Assembly: GCA_021793315.1 (NCBI GenBank)
Contig: JAJYSZ010000025.1
Coordinates: 1 to 36,403 of the forward strand
Reading direction: 5' to 3'
Length of the DNA: 36,403 nucleotides
Source of the DNA: Bacillota bacterium
GTDB lineage: Bacteria; Bacillota; Sulfobacillia; JAJZYS01; JAJYTV01
The position numbers and the translations under genes are program-made. The notes under the pieces are model-generated. The model had not been told where the DNA came from. It did no database searches and saw nothing but the letters and a program-made list of their open reading frames with translations. This document shows positions 15,585 to 24,323 of the stretch, piece by piece (positions within the stretch are counted from its first letter, which is position 1; the number at the start of each line of letters is the position of its first letter).

Positions 15585-16577
15585 CTACTTGGCCACGCCC
15601 AGCTTCTTGAACAGCGCGCCGTCCGACTTGTACTCGCTGTAGATCAGCTTGGTCGTCTCGGGCGAGTTCAGGTAGTCGACGGTGATGCCGATCTTCGCGA
15701 AGTTCTTCTTCAGCTCGGGCGACTTGGCGGCCTCGGCCAAGGCCTTGTCGAGCACGTTCATCACGTACTGCGGCGTCTTGGCCGGAGCTGCGAGCCCCTG
15801 CCACACGCCAACCGCGACCGGGAAGCCCTGCTGCTCGAAGGTCGGGATGTTGGGGAACACCGGCGAGCGCGTCGGAGCCGATGTCGCCAGCAGGCGCACC
15901 TTGCCGGCCCGGACATCGGACAGGACCTCGCCCGTGTTGTTGTAGCTGAAGCTCGTGCGGCCGGCGATCGCAGAGAGCAGCTCGGCCGGGCCGCCGGTGA
16001 AGCCGCTCACCGTGGTGAACTTGAGGTGGGCGTCAAAGGCGAACTCGGCGCCCATCACGTCGGTGCTCGGCCAGCCGGCCGTAAACGGCGCCTTCAGCTT
16101 GTTGGGGTGCTTGCGGCCGTAAGCGACGAGCTGCTTCAGGGTCTTGAACGGGCTCGTCACGGAGACGGCCAGGTAGTTCGGGATGTACGTGATCTGGCCG
16201 ACATACTTGAAGCTTTGCGGCCCGAACGGCACCCCTCGCTCGATCCAGGGCGCGTCGATGATGCCCGGCGAGTCGAAGAACAGGGTGTAACCGTCGGCCA
16301 CGGAGTCCGACGCCACGCTCGTGCCGGTGATGCTGCCGGCGCCCGGGATGTCCGAGACGATGACAGGCACCTTGAGTTCCTGCTGCAGGATCGGCGCCAG
16401 CGCTCTCGCTGTCTGATCGACGCCGCCGCCGGCGGCGTACGGGACGATGATCTCGATCGGCCGTGTCGGGTACTTGGGCGCCGCCGCGCTGGCGGTCGGC
16501 AGGGCCATGAGCACCATCGATGCCGCGAACCCGAGGGCAGCGGATGCGCCTACCCCGCCACGAAACTTGCGAGCCAT
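15585..16577 (-). CDS. tctC: Tripartite tricarboxylate transporter substrate-binding protein TctC (Bug family)
   Basis: Extracytoplasmic solute receptor of 330 aa. The N-terminal signal peptide has a basic start (MARKFRGG), a hydrophobic core and a likely cleavage after PTASA near residue 31; no lipobox is seen. The mature protein begins YPTRPIEIIVPYAAGGGVDQ, the Bug-family opening, and continues with IPGAGSITGTSV, the TAGWPSTD segment and AGKVRLLATSAPTRSPVFPN. Bug proteins bind carboxylates through two water-bridged loops, and the ligand cannot be inferred from sequence. The ATG at 16577 follows GGGGGAGG. Its position ahead of tctB and tctA confirms a complete importer. Confidence 0.94.
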   Translation of the reverse strand: MARKFRGGVGASAALGFAASMVLMALPTASAAAPKYPTRPIEIIVPYAAGGGVDQTARALAPILQQELKVPVIVSDIPGAGSITGTSVASDSVADGYTLFFDSPGIIDAPWIERGVPFGPQSFKYVGQITYIPNYLAVSVTSPFKTLKQLVAYGRKHPNKLKAPFTAGWPSTDVMGAEFAFDAHLKFTTVSGFTGGPAELLSAIAGRTSFSYNNTGEVLSDVRAGKVRLLATSAPTRSPVFPNIPTFEQQGFPVAVGVWQGLAAPAKTPQYVMNVLDKALAEAAKSPELKKNFAKIGITVDYLNSPETTKLIYSEYKSDGALFKKLGVAK

Positions 16578-16683
16578 ACGGTTACCTCCCCCGCTTCATT
16601 CCGACTGGATCCGGGATCTCGCACACCGGGAGCCTGACGTGCCGCTTCACCTCCCTAAAGGGCCGGGGCAACGAGAAGACGGG

Positions 16684-18063
16684 CTACGCGATGGCCTGCA
16701 CCGCTCCTCGGCCGGCGATGCGGCCGAAGACCGTCGCCTTGCCAAGCGACGTGCCCGTCATGTACGCAGCTCCATGGAATCCGCCCATGACCTCGCCGGC
16801 GGCGTAGAGGCCCGGGATCGGATCCCCGAAGACGTCGAGGACCCTGGCGCAGTCGTCGACCGTGATGCCCGCGTAGGTGGCGATGATGGCCGACGTGGAC
16901 GGGTAGGCGTAGAACGGCGGTTCCTCCAGGGTCACGAGCGACCCGAACCGGTGGGTGAGGTGCTTGCGATCGAAAGGATCGCCGAGACCCTGGCGCACCG
17001 TATCGTTGTAGCTCGCCACCGTCTCTTTGAGCCTGCCGGGGTCCACGCCGATCTTGCCGGCGAGCTCCTCGAGGCTGGGCGCCGTGATCATGCGGCCTTC
17101 GGTGATGCGCCGATGGAAGTCGAACATGGGATAGCCCGGCACTTCCTGACGCATCACGGCCTCGTCGAAGATCTGGAAGCCGAGCGCATCCTCCTGCTCC
17201 AGGCAGGCATCCCCAAGCAGCTTGTAGTCGAGCGACTCGTCGACGAACCTACGGCCCTGCTTGTTGACGGCGATGGCTCCTTTGTAGACGGCGAGACAGG
17301 CCGTGTGGTGTCCGGACTGCGCCTGCGGATGGTTGCCGAACGTTCCCTTCACGTAGGGCATGTCCCGCAGGCCAGCACCGAGTTGCCACGCCATCTTGAT
17401 GCCGTCGCCGTAGTTGCCGAGGCCACCCAGGCGAAGGGCCCGCTCCTTGCCGGGAGCGAACGCCGCGATCATCTCCTTGTTCTGGCAGAAGCCGCCGCTC
17501 GTCAGCACCACTCCGCTTGCGGCCTTGAGCAGGAACTCCTGATCGCCCTGGTGCGCCTTGACGGCGACGGTCCTGCCCGTCTCGGCATCCCTCACGAGGC
17601 GGTCCGCCATGACGCCTGTCACGACGGTGAGGTTCGGGACCAGGCGCGCCGCAGCGTGCAGCAGCTCGATCACCCGTCTCGGATTGGCGGGATGCGAGCG
17701 CGGCACCGACTGCCCAGAGGCCGCCTGCACCTGGCCGAACTCGACGCCATGTTCCCGCAGCCAGTGGTAGACCGCGAGATTGTCCTGGACATACCGGTCG
17801 ATGAGTCTGGGGTCGTTGCGCTGCTGCCCGACCTCGATCAAGTCCTCGCGCAGCAGTTCCGGCGAGTCCTGGATGCCCTGGGCCGCCTGCAGGTCGGTGC
17901 CTGTGAAGCAGAAGGAACCGCCGCTCATCACGGTGCTCCCGCCCACCTCGTCCTGCTTCTCGCACAGGAGCACCTCGCGCCCCTGCTCGGCTGCCGTGAG
18001 GGCGGCCACGAAGCCTGCAAGGCCTGCCCCGATGACGACGACCGCGCTCTCCAACTCTTCCAT
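16684..18063 (-). CDS. FAD-dependent oxidoreductase, fumarate reductase flavoprotein-like (459-aa paralogue A)
   Basis: Soluble flavoprotein of 459 aa. The FAD fold is AVVVIGAGLAGFVAAL near the N-terminus, followed by EVGGSTVMSGGSFCFTG, GVVLTSGGFCQNKEMIAAFA and the C-terminal DVFGDPIPGLYAAGEVMGG. The segment that in fumarate reductases reads HGANRLGG, with a substrate Arg, is here HGAAYMTGTSLGKATVFGR, so the substrate differs. It is a close paralogue of 26374-27753 with the same length, sharing blocks such as QAASGQSVPRSH and YKGAIAVNK. The ATG at 18063 follows GGAGGGAGAC. It lies just before the tctCBA genes and just after the lyase gene. Dehydrogenation, or reduction of a C=C bond, in an organic acid is probable. 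Confidence 0.87.
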   Translation of the reverse strand: MEELESAVVVIGAGLAGFVAALTAAEQGREVLLCEKQDEVGGSTVMSGGSFCFTGTDLQAAQGIQDSPELLREDLIEVGQQRNDPRLIDRYVQDNLAVYHWLREHGVEFGQVQAASGQSVPRSHPANPRRVIELLHAAARLVPNLTVVTGVMADRLVRDAETGRTVAVKAHQGDQEFLLKAASGVVLTSGGFCQNKEMIAAFAPGKERALRLGGLGNYGDGIKMAWQLGAGLRDMPYVKGTFGNHPQAQSGHHTACLAVYKGAIAVNKQGRRFVDESLDYKLLGDACLEQEDALGFQIFDEAVMRQEVPGYPMFDFHRRITEGRMITAPSLEELAGKIGVDPGRLKETVASYNDTVRQGLGDPFDRKHLTHRFGSLVTLEEPPFYAYPSTSAIIATYAGITVDDCARVLDVFGDPIPGLYAAGEVMGGFHGAAYMTGTSLGKATVFGRIAGRGAVQAIA

Positions 18064-18164
18064 GCCTGTGTCTCCCTCCGGCTTGGTCTACCGCCGCCGC
18101 GTGCCTGCTTCAGGCCGCAGCGCACCGCGTCCGCTCCGGCCGTGCGCGCGTGTGCGGGAGCGGC

Positions 18165-19058
18165 TCAGGCCTTGACGACGAAGCGCCGTTCGAGGTCGAA
18201 AATGCCCGGCAGGCCGAGGAGGTCATTGATCTCCTCGAACGAGACCGCAAGATCGCTGCGGTCGGGAACGGTGTCGGCCTGAGCGGTCGCCTCGAACGCC
18301 TCGAAGGCGTTGATCATGCCCTGGATGGCCGCCGCCGTCAGCATGCGGGGGTACTCGACCACCGCAGCGCCCAGTTCCTGAAGGCGCTTCGGCGACACTA
18401 GCGGCGTCGTCCGCCGGGAACGGATGCCGAAACCCATGTTGATCGCGACCGGCTTCTCGACGTTGCGGCAGAAGGTGGCGATGTCGTCCTCCGACAGCAG
18501 CGCGTCGGCGAACAGCAGGCTCGCCCCGGCTTCGCCGTAAAGGTTGGCGCGGCGGATGGCTTCCGCGATGCCGAGCGGTGCGGCCGCGTCGGTCCTGGCC
18601 TTGATCACGAAATCCGGATCGCGACGCGCCTCGACCGCGGCGTGGAGCTTCTCGACCATCTCCTCGGCCGGGATGACCTCCTTGCCCGCCATGTGCCCGC
18701 AACGCTTCGGCCAGGTCTGGTCCTCGAGCATCAGGCCGGCCGCGCCGGTGTCCTCGAAATCCCGCACCGTGTGGTACACGTTGACCGCGTTGCCGTAGCC
18801 GGTGTCTCCGTCGGCGATCAGCGGCATGTCGGAAATGCGCGCCAGCATGCGCACCGCGTCGAGGTTCTGCTGCAAGCCCATCAGCCCGACGTCCGGATAG
18901 CCGTAGCGGCTCTCCGAGATCCCCGCACCGGTGATGAGGGCCGCCTTGTAACCGCGGCGCTCCGAGACGAGCGCGCTGAACGCGTCGAACACGCCCGGCG
19001 CGACCAGGATCTCCGGTGCCTCGATCAGGCTCCTCAGTCGTCTTGCACGCTCACTCAC
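18165..19058 (-). CDS. Isocitrate lyase/PEP mutase-family lyase (methylisocitrate or dimethylmalate lyase-like)
   Basis: TIM-barrel lyase of 297 aa in the PEP mutase/isocitrate lyase superfamily. Mg-binding DGDTGYGN lies at 83-90, followed by EDQ (112-114). The mobile active-site loop PKRCGH (117-122) contains the catalytic Cys120 typical of lyases that cleave C-C bonds (PrpB, 2,3-dimethylmalate lyase) rather than phosphonomutases. KARTDA follows at 153-158. The GTG start at 19058 has GGAGG 9 bases upstream. It should split a substituted malate or isocitrate into pyruvate or glyoxylate plus a dicarboxylate or fatty acid. It is the second gene of the long operon and the probable carbon-carbon cleavage step of the pathway. 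Confidence 0.88.
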   Translation of the reverse strand: MSERARRLRSLIEAPEILVAPGVFDAFSALVSERRGYKAALITGAGISESRYGYPDVGLMGLQQNLDAVRMLARISDMPLIADGDTGYGNAVNVYHTVRDFEDTGAAGLMLEDQTWPKRCGHMAGKEVIPAEEMVEKLHAAVEARRDPDFVIKARTDAAAPLGIAEAIRRANLYGEAGASLLFADALLSEDDIATFCRNVEKPVAINMGFGIRSRRTTPLVSPKRLQELGAAVVEYPRMLTAAAIQGMINAFEAFEATAQADTVPDRSDLAVSFEEINDLLGLPGIFDLERRFVVKA

Positions 19059-19092
19059 GTCGACGAGCCTCCCCGTTTGCTTCCCGCTTCCG

Positions 19093-19788
19093 TCAACCTC
19101 TGAGCCCCGCCGGTCTGCCCCAGCCGAGCAACTCGATCTCGCTGCCCACCACCGCGGCCCTGCCGGCCGGCGACGCAGCGAACCAGACCGCCTCCGCCAC
19201 GGTCGCCGGCTCCATCCAGGTGGCCGCTTCCTCCGGCTTGACGAAGGGCCGGGTCATCTCGGTCAGCACGGGCCCGGGACTGATCGCCGCGAACTGGATT
19301 CCCTGCCCGCGGAATTCCTCCGACAGCGACTTTGTCAGACCTAGAAGCCCCCACTTGGATGCGATGTAGGCGCTGCGTTTCACGCCCGCCAGGCGCGACC
19401 AGATGGAGCAGATGTTGATCACCGTGCCGGTGCCGCGTCGGAGCATGCCCGGCAGCACCGCTCGCGTCGTGGTGGCCGCGCCCACGAGGTTCACGTCGAT
19501 GATGCGATTCCAACGCTCCGCCGGCAGTTCGAGAAAGTCGTCGTACTGGGCGACCCCTGCCGCGTTGATGAGGCAACCGACATGGCCGAACGCCGCCTCG
19601 GTCGCTTCGAGCGCGGCCGCGACGGCCCGCTCGTCGGTGATGTCGCACAGGAGGCTCTGCGCGGAGCCCTCGCCCCCGGGTAGCGTCTTGACGTCCCAAA
19701 CACTGACCGGCCAGCCCTCGCGCGCAAACCGCGCAACGATCGCCCTGCCGATATCCCCAGCTCCGCCGGCCACCACCAAGGCGTCCAT
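19093..19788 (-). CDS. SDR family oxidoreductase
   Basis: Short-chain dehydrogenase of 231 aa and the first gene of the long minus-strand run. The cofactor motif is VVAGGAGDIGRAI, with Ala replacing the usual Thr before the glycines; NAAG is present (LINAAGV). The catalytic set is Ser128 (NICSIWSR), Tyr141 and Lys145 (YIASK). SPGPVLTEMTRP is the typical substrate-loop region. ATG at 19788 is preferred because GGAGGTGCACCTGG precedes it; an upstream GTG at 19815 lacks a site. A 124-base leader separates it from the putative operator. It probably oxidises or reduces a hydroxy acid of the pathway. Confidence 0.88.
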   Translation of the reverse strand: MDALVVAGGAGDIGRAIVARFAREGWPVSVWDVKTLPGGEGSAQSLLCDITDERAVAAALEATEAAFGHVGCLINAAGVAQYDDFLELPAERWNRIIDVNLVGAATTTRAVLPGMLRRGTGTVINICSIWSRLAGVKRSAYIASKWGLLGLTKSLSEEFRGQGIQFAAISPGPVLTEMTRPFVKPEEAATWMEPATVAEAVWFAASPAGRAAVVGSEIELLGWGRPAGLRG

Positions 19789-19851
19789 CCAGGTGCACCT
19801 CCAAGGCGTTCGCACACGGCCGCATCCGCAATCGAAGTTCCGCTGGCTACT

Positions 19852-19869
19852 CCTGCCACGGGTGGCAGG
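19852..19869. promoter_or_regulatory. Leader palindrome upstream of the long operon
   Basis: CCTGCCA and TGGCAGG flank a CGGG centre between the putative operator (19898-19917) and the first start codon (19788). It could be a small RNA hairpin in the leader or a second protein-binding site. The remainder of the 319-base gap 19789-20107 shows no gene. Confidence 0.3.
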
Positions 19870-19897
19870 CCTACCTCGTACCGCCTCTGTCGGTTAG

Positions 19898-19917
19898 TTC
19901 TGCATTCTTGTATACAC
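19898..19917 (-). promoter_or_regulatory. Putative GntR operator ahead of the 19788-2075 operon
   Basis: TTCTGCATTCTTGTATACAC (plus strand) matches the site at 27806-27825 in 18 of 20 positions and centres on the palindrome TGTATACA. It lies about 120 bases upstream of the first gene. FCD-type GntR regulators commonly recognise TGT-N2-ACA sites of this kind. The cognate regulator is presumably the one at 1393-2091. No convincing -35/-10 pair was recognised. Confidence 0.55.
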
Positions 19918-20107
19918 CTCCTCCTGCTCTGAGAATTCTTTTTCCCCACCATGCACGTATCTTCACGGGAGTCCCGAAGCGGGCGCCCGACAGCCCACAA
20001 GTCCATATCGCCTGACATGGTGGGGCCACCCGGTTCTCTCCTCCTGGGGCCGGTTCGCGGACGGGCTGGTCCGCCTGGCCATGCCCTAGGTGCCCTTGGC
20101 AAACAGG

Positions 20108-20854
20108 CTAGCGATAGATCTCGCGGTCGAAGATGCGGAAGTCATGGGGCGGCAGCAGCCGACCGCCGAGACGTTCGAGCTGCAGGAACGTCTCGTAGTA
20201 GTCGGCGAGGCTGTAGTGATGGGTGTCCGGAATGTGCGGCCAGGCTGGCGGCCTGCCGTCCCAGTTCTCGTAGAGCGGGACATTGTCGCTTGGCAGGACA
20301 TAGAGGCCTGTCGCGGCCTGGACGGTGACGGTCTGCATGCCCGGCGTGTGGCCGGGCGTGAGCATGACGCCGAGGCCAGGCATCAGCTCGCGATCCCCGT
20401 CGATCACGTCCCAAGCCGTCCTGGCCCAGAGCGGCGTCCGGCCTACGACGAAGGAATCATAGCTTCTGGCGTGCCAGGGCAGCGGCGCTGCGGCATAGCG
20501 CAGTTCCCTGCCCTGCACGAGGCAGCGTGCCTTCGGCAGCAGGTCGAGCCCGTAGCTGTGATCCCAGTGCAGATGGCTGAGGATCACGAGGCCGATCGAC
20601 CCGGGGTCGACGCCGAGGGCAGCGAGCCGCGCGAGCAGATGCTGCTCCGCAGGGCGGTCGAACGGGTGGTGATCTTCATGCGCCGTAAGCGGGTCGTCGC
20701 AGCCCGTGTCCACCAGCACCCGCGCGTCGCCCCTCTCCAGCAGGAAGGCCGTCACGGGCACGTCGAGCGGTTCCGGGCCGCCGCCCGAGTAGAGGAAGCT
20801 CGAGCGCTTCCTGTGCAGGGTGCCGATCCAGAGCGGGCGGATCGTCCAGTCCAT
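20108..20854 (-). CDS. MBL-fold hydrolase, N-acyl homoserine lactonase-like
   Basis: Metallo-beta-lactamase-fold protein of 248 aa resembling AHL lactonases and glyoxalase II-like enzymes. The metal motif is SHLHWDH at 93-99 (with Trp, as HxHxDH). VDTGCDDPL, MLTPGHTPGMQTV, the Asp of VLPSDNVPLYENW and the C-terminal LPPHDFRIFD supply the other ligands. AHL lactonases usually have SHLHFDH; the Trp variant is common in family members acting on other lactones. The ATG at 20854 follows AGGAGGCGG. It is the last gene of the second operon, 36 bases after the PrpD-family gene, so a lactone or thioester of the degraded acid is a more likely substrate than a quorum signal. Confidence 0.85.
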   Translation of the reverse strand: MDWTIRPLWIGTLHRKRSSFLYSGGGPEPLDVPVTAFLLERGDARVLVDTGCDDPLTAHEDHHPFDRPAEQHLLARLAALGVDPGSIGLVILSHLHWDHSYGLDLLPKARCLVQGRELRYAAAPLPWHARSYDSFVVGRTPLWARTAWDVIDGDRELMPGLGVMLTPGHTPGMQTVTVQAATGLYVLPSDNVPLYENWDGRPPAWPHIPDTHHYSLADYYETFLQLERLGGRLLPPHDFRIFDREIYR

Positions 20855-20890
20855 GGGGCCGCCTCCTTCTTGGCTCAGTTGCGCGCAAGC

Positions 20891-22231
20891 TCAGTCGGCG
20901 AACAGACTCGTCAGCTCCCTGATGCTGCCGAGATCCTCGAGGTGCTCTACGGTTGCGCGGATCGCCTCGAGCCGGGGCGCGGCGAACCTCGCCCCGGCGA
21001 GGCTCTGGAACTTGCGCCAGTGATCTTCCGGCGTCATCGGGTTCTCGAGGGACCCTTTCGGGTAGTCGACCTGCGCCTCGAAGGACTCGCCCGAGGCGAG
21101 CGTTGCGCGCAAGTTGCACGAGACGCCGCGCGGCAGGCCCGGATCGGCCTCGAACTGCAGCATGCCTGCGAGCCTGCGCACCTCGGGATGCGCGATGAAC
21201 TCCTCCTGAAACTGGTCGAGAAAGGCGGCCCCCTCCACGAGGGCCACCGCCACGGCGTGGTTCAGGCTGACCTGCGCCTCATGATGGCTGCGGGGGCTGC
21301 TGATCTGGTGGTAACTGGCCCAGGCGGGGTGGCGGAAGATCGTCATCTCGCGGATCTCGGACAGCCGGCCCGCCAGCTGCTTGCGCAGCAGGAGGGCGCA
21401 ATCGACCGCGTTGTGGATCGGCCTTGCGCAGGCGTACGCCTTGTACTCGATCCGCACGGGAACCTCCGACCCCAGGCCGTCGACAAGCGCCTGCGGATCG
21501 CCACCGCCCGTGAAGGCCCGCAGCACCCCGCGCTCGCCCTCGAAGATGGTGTCGGCCCCCGTGTAGCCACGCCGCGCCAGGCGCGCGGCCACGACGCCGT
21601 TCTGCGCGGCCGGTCCTGGATTGATCCGCTTCTGCATCGAAGGCCCGTACATCTCCATGAGGCCGGCTGCGTGAGCTCCGGCGATGCCGAAGCTGCAGGC
21701 GACCTCCGCCGGCGACAGTCCCTCGACCGTCGCCGCTGCCGCCGCCGCGCCGAACACGCCGCAGGTGGCGGTGCTGTGGAAGCCGCGGTCCCGCATGGCC
21801 GGGTTGGCCGCGTTCGAGACGCGCGCCATCACCTCGCTGCCGGCGGCAGCCGCCAGGAGGTAGCCCTTGCCGCTCGCCCCGGCCGCCTCCGCCGCCGCGA
21901 GCGCGGCGGACAGCACCGGCGGGCTGAAGTGGAAGAGCGCGAGATCGTCGACGTCGTCGAGCTCGATGCTGTGGGCGGCGACCGCGTTGGCGAAGGCGGC
22001 CGCCTGCGCGCTGACCTGCGCACCAGTGCCGATGATCGTCGCCTCGGGTCGCGCCGCACCGTAGTCCGTCTGGAACCCCGCCACGATGCGCGCCGAATCG
22101 GTCAGCGAGCCCCGCAGGGCCACGCCGAGATAGTCGAGGGTCAGGACCTTGAGTTCCTCCGTGAGGGACGCCGGGACATCGTCGAACCTGAGCTTGGCCA
22201 CATGCTCCGCAAGGCGCAGGGTCTCGTGCAA
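20891..22231 (-). CDS. MmgE/PrpD family protein
   Basis: Protein of 446 aa of the 2-methylcitrate dehydratase/cis-aconitate decarboxylase superfamily. Family features are LTLDYLGVALRGS near the N-terminus, ANAVAAHSIELDDVDD (usual form NAxxxHxxDxDD), GYLLAAAAGSEVMARVSNA, GFHSTATCGVFGAAAAA and YKAYACARPIHNAVD. The late Cys/His-rich KAYACARPIH block is characteristic. The start is TTG at 22231, with GGAGGGAACCC upstream; no nearby ATG is available. PrpD enzymes dehydrate methylcitrate to methylaconitate, while relatives decarboxylate cis-aconitate to itaconate. Its place beside a PrpF-family gene recalls prp operons, but prpC is absent. Confidence 0.9.
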   Translation of the reverse strand: MHETLRLAEHVAKLRFDDVPASLTEELKVLTLDYLGVALRGSLTDSARIVAGFQTDYGAARPEATIIGTGAQVSAQAAAFANAVAAHSIELDDVDDLALFHFSPPVLSAALAAAEAAGASGKGYLLAAAAGSEVMARVSNAANPAMRDRGFHSTATCGVFGAAAAAATVEGLSPAEVACSFGIAGAHAAGLMEMYGPSMQKRINPGPAAQNGVVAARLARRGYTGADTIFEGERGVLRAFTGGGDPQALVDGLGSEVPVRIEYKAYACARPIHNAVDCALLLRKQLAGRLSEIREMTIFRHPAWASYHQISSPRSHHEAQVSLNHAVAVALVEGAAFLDQFQEEFIAHPEVRRLAGMLQFEADPGLPRGVSCNLRATLASGESFEAQVDYPKGSLENPMTPEDHWRKFQSLAGARFAAPRLEAIRATVEHLEDLGSIRELTSLFAD

Positions 22232-22283
22232 TTGGGTTCCCTCCCTGTGTCGACATCAAAACGGTTGGGCGGCCAAGTCTCCC

Positions 22284-24323
22284 TCAGCGCCGAGGCGCGG
22301 CTCCCCCGCCCCCATCCCCCTGGGCCGGCAGCGCAAGCGCCGTCAGCCAGCCATCGCGGATCGCCGTGAGAAAGTCCCCTGGCTGGTTGCAGTCGCCGAC
22401 CAGGACATAAGGCAACCCGAGCTCCTCCAGCATCGGCACGACGGAGCGTTCCGGCCGCACGCCCATCGCCAGGACGAGGAAGTCGCCGGCGTCGAGCGTT
22501 CGCCCCTCGCCCATCACGGTCAGGTGCAGGACGCTGCCCTCGACCCGCTCCACCTTCGCCTCCGTGATCATCTCGACACCCGCACCGGAGAGTCGCAGTA
22601 GGAGATCCGCGCGGTTGTTGCGCGGCATGGTCGCCGCAATCTTCGGCAGCATCTCGAGCACCGTCACCCTGCAGTCCCTGGCCGACAGAAGTTCGGCCGT
22701 CTCCACGCCGACGAGGCCGCCGCCCACGATCGTGACGTGCGAACCCGCCGGGATGCGCCCCTCGTTCTCGAGCACCTCCCACGCCGTCAGGCAGGGCACG
22801 CCGGCCTGCTCGAAGAGGGCTGGTCTGACCGGTCGCGCGCCCGTTGCTACGACCACGTGGTCCGGCGCGAATTCCCGCAGCGCTTCGGGGGTCGGCGCGA
22901 CCCCGAGCCGAACCGGCACGCCGAGCCTCTGCAGCTGCTCCCAGCGATAGCTCCAGACCCCCCGGACCTCTTCCTTGTGCGGCGGCACGAGTGCCAGGAC
23001 GAGCTGGCCGCCCGGCTGCTGCTGCCGTTCCCACACCTCCACCCGGTGCCCCTGGGCCGCGAGGTGGCGCGCCGCCTCGGCACCGGCGACGCCGGCACCG
23101 ATCACCAGCACGCGCCTCGGGTGGGCCGGAAGCTTGTGCCCCGCCACCTGGGGTTCGGCGCTCTCGATGGCCTCGAAGCGGCTCCCTGCGAGCGGGTTCT
23201 GCAGGCAGGCGACATCCTGTTCCGTCGTCAAACGCTCGAAGCAGACATTGCACGAGATGCACGGGCGGATGGGAGTGTGGAACTCGCCCTTGGCCTTGCG
23301 CACCCAGTAGGCGTCCGCCAGCAGGGCGCGGCCAAGCGCCACGTAGTCGCAGGCCTGCGCCGCGAGCAACGTCTCGACGTCCGCGGGCTCGATGATGCGG
23401 CCGGCCAGGATCACGGGGATGTCCACCGCCGCCTTGACCGGGACCGCATAGCGCGCCAGGTACCGCCGCGGCACGGACGGCGGCTGGATGCAGAAGCGCG
23501 AGAGATCCGGATGCTCGTTCGTCCCGCTCGAGAGGTCAAGCGCTGCCACGCCCTCGTCCTGCAGGGCCTGGGCGAGTTCCGCCGCCTCCTCGGCGGTATA
23601 GCCCTCTGGAGCGTGCTCCACGACGGAGATGCGCACCATCACGGTGAGGTCGGGCAGAGCGTCGCGCATGCGCCGGACCGTCTCGCGCAGGAAGCGGCCG
23701 CGGTTCTCGAAGCTGCCGCCGTACTGGTCCGTGCGGTGGTTGATGCGGCGGGAGAAGAACTGCTGGAAGAGGTAGCCGTTGGCGGCGTGGATCTCGACCC
23801 CGTCGTAGCCGGCGCGCCAGAGCCGGCGGCCTGCCTCGACGAAGTCCCTCTGGATCGCCTGGATCTCCTCGACGCCGAGCGGCCGGACAGGATCGCCGGT
23901 GTTCGGGTTCACCCAAGGCGAGGGGCCGACCGGCTCCATGTTCAGCACGGACCGGCGCAGGAGGCCGCCGCGGTGGTTCAGCTGCCCGACCGCCATCGCC
24001 CCCTCCCCGTGCACCGCCTCGACGATCTCCGCAAGGCCTGGGATGAAGCGGTCGTGGAAGACGCCGAGCGAACGGGTGTGGTTGCGGGCCCCCGCCGAGA
24101 TCGACATGGCCTCGGTGATGATCATCGCGGCGCCGCCCCTGGCGCGCTCGGCGTAGTAGAGCTGGTCGCGGACCGACGCGAGTCCGTCCGACGTGCCGTA
24201 GTTCGTGCCCATCGGCGCCATCACGATCCGGTTTCGCATCTGGATGCGCCCGATCGTCCCCGGCTGCGCGAGCAGCAGCGCCGCCGTACCCACCGCGTCC
24301 TCAGCGGTCCGGGCGCTACGCAT
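22284..24323 (-). CDS. NADH:flavin oxidoreductase, 2,4-dienoyl-CoA reductase-like iron-sulfur flavoprotein
   Basis: Multidomain enzyme of 679 aa. Residues 1-350 form an old-yellow-enzyme FMN barrel (RNRIVMAPMGTNYG; EIHAANGYLFQQFFS; RRINHRTDQYGGSFENRGRF). Cysteines at 355, 358, 361 and 373 form the [4Fe-4S] site. From about 403 two Rossmann regions follow (VLVIGAGVAGAEAARHLA; VTIVGGGLVGVETAELL) for FAD and NAD(P)H. The cysteine spacing is Cx2Cx2Cx11C, where 2,4-dienoyl-CoA reductase FadH-type proteins usually have Cx2Cx3Cx11C. The ATG at 24323 overlaps the end of the PrpF-like gene by 8 bases, so translation is coupled. It likely reduces an activated C=C bond of a pathway intermediate. Confidence 0.9.
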   Translation of the reverse strand: MRSARTAEDAVGTAALLLAQPGTIGRIQMRNRIVMAPMGTNYGTSDGLASVRDQLYYAERARGGAAMIITEAMSISAGARNHTRSLGVFHDRFIPGLAEIVEAVHGEGAMAVGQLNHRGGLLRRSVLNMEPVGPSPWVNPNTGDPVRPLGVEEIQAIQRDFVEAGRRLWRAGYDGVEIHAANGYLFQQFFSRRINHRTDQYGGSFENRGRFLRETVRRMRDALPDLTVMVRISVVEHAPEGYTAEEAAELAQALQDEGVAALDLSSGTNEHPDLSRFCIQPPSVPRRYLARYAVPVKAAVDIPVILAGRIIEPADVETLLAAQACDYVALGRALLADAYWVRKAKGEFHTPIRPCISCNVCFERLTTEQDVACLQNPLAGSRFEAIESAEPQVAGHKLPAHPRRVLVIGAGVAGAEAARHLAAQGHRVEVWERQQQPGGQLVLALVPPHKEEVRGVWSYRWEQLQRLGVPVRLGVAPTPEALREFAPDHVVVATGARPVRPALFEQAGVPCLTAWEVLENEGRIPAGSHVTIVGGGLVGVETAELLSARDCRVTVLEMLPKIAATMPRNNRADLLLRLSGAGVEMITEAKVERVEGSVLHLTVMGEGRTLDAGDFLVLAMGVRPERSVVPMLEELGLPYVLVGDCNQPGDFLTAIRDGWLTALALPAQGDGGGGAAPRR

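Noticed and set aside
20108-20854. A quorum-quenching lactonase
   Set aside because: The fold fits, but the SHLHWDH variant and the position in a carboxylate operon do not support an acyl-homoserine lactone substrate.
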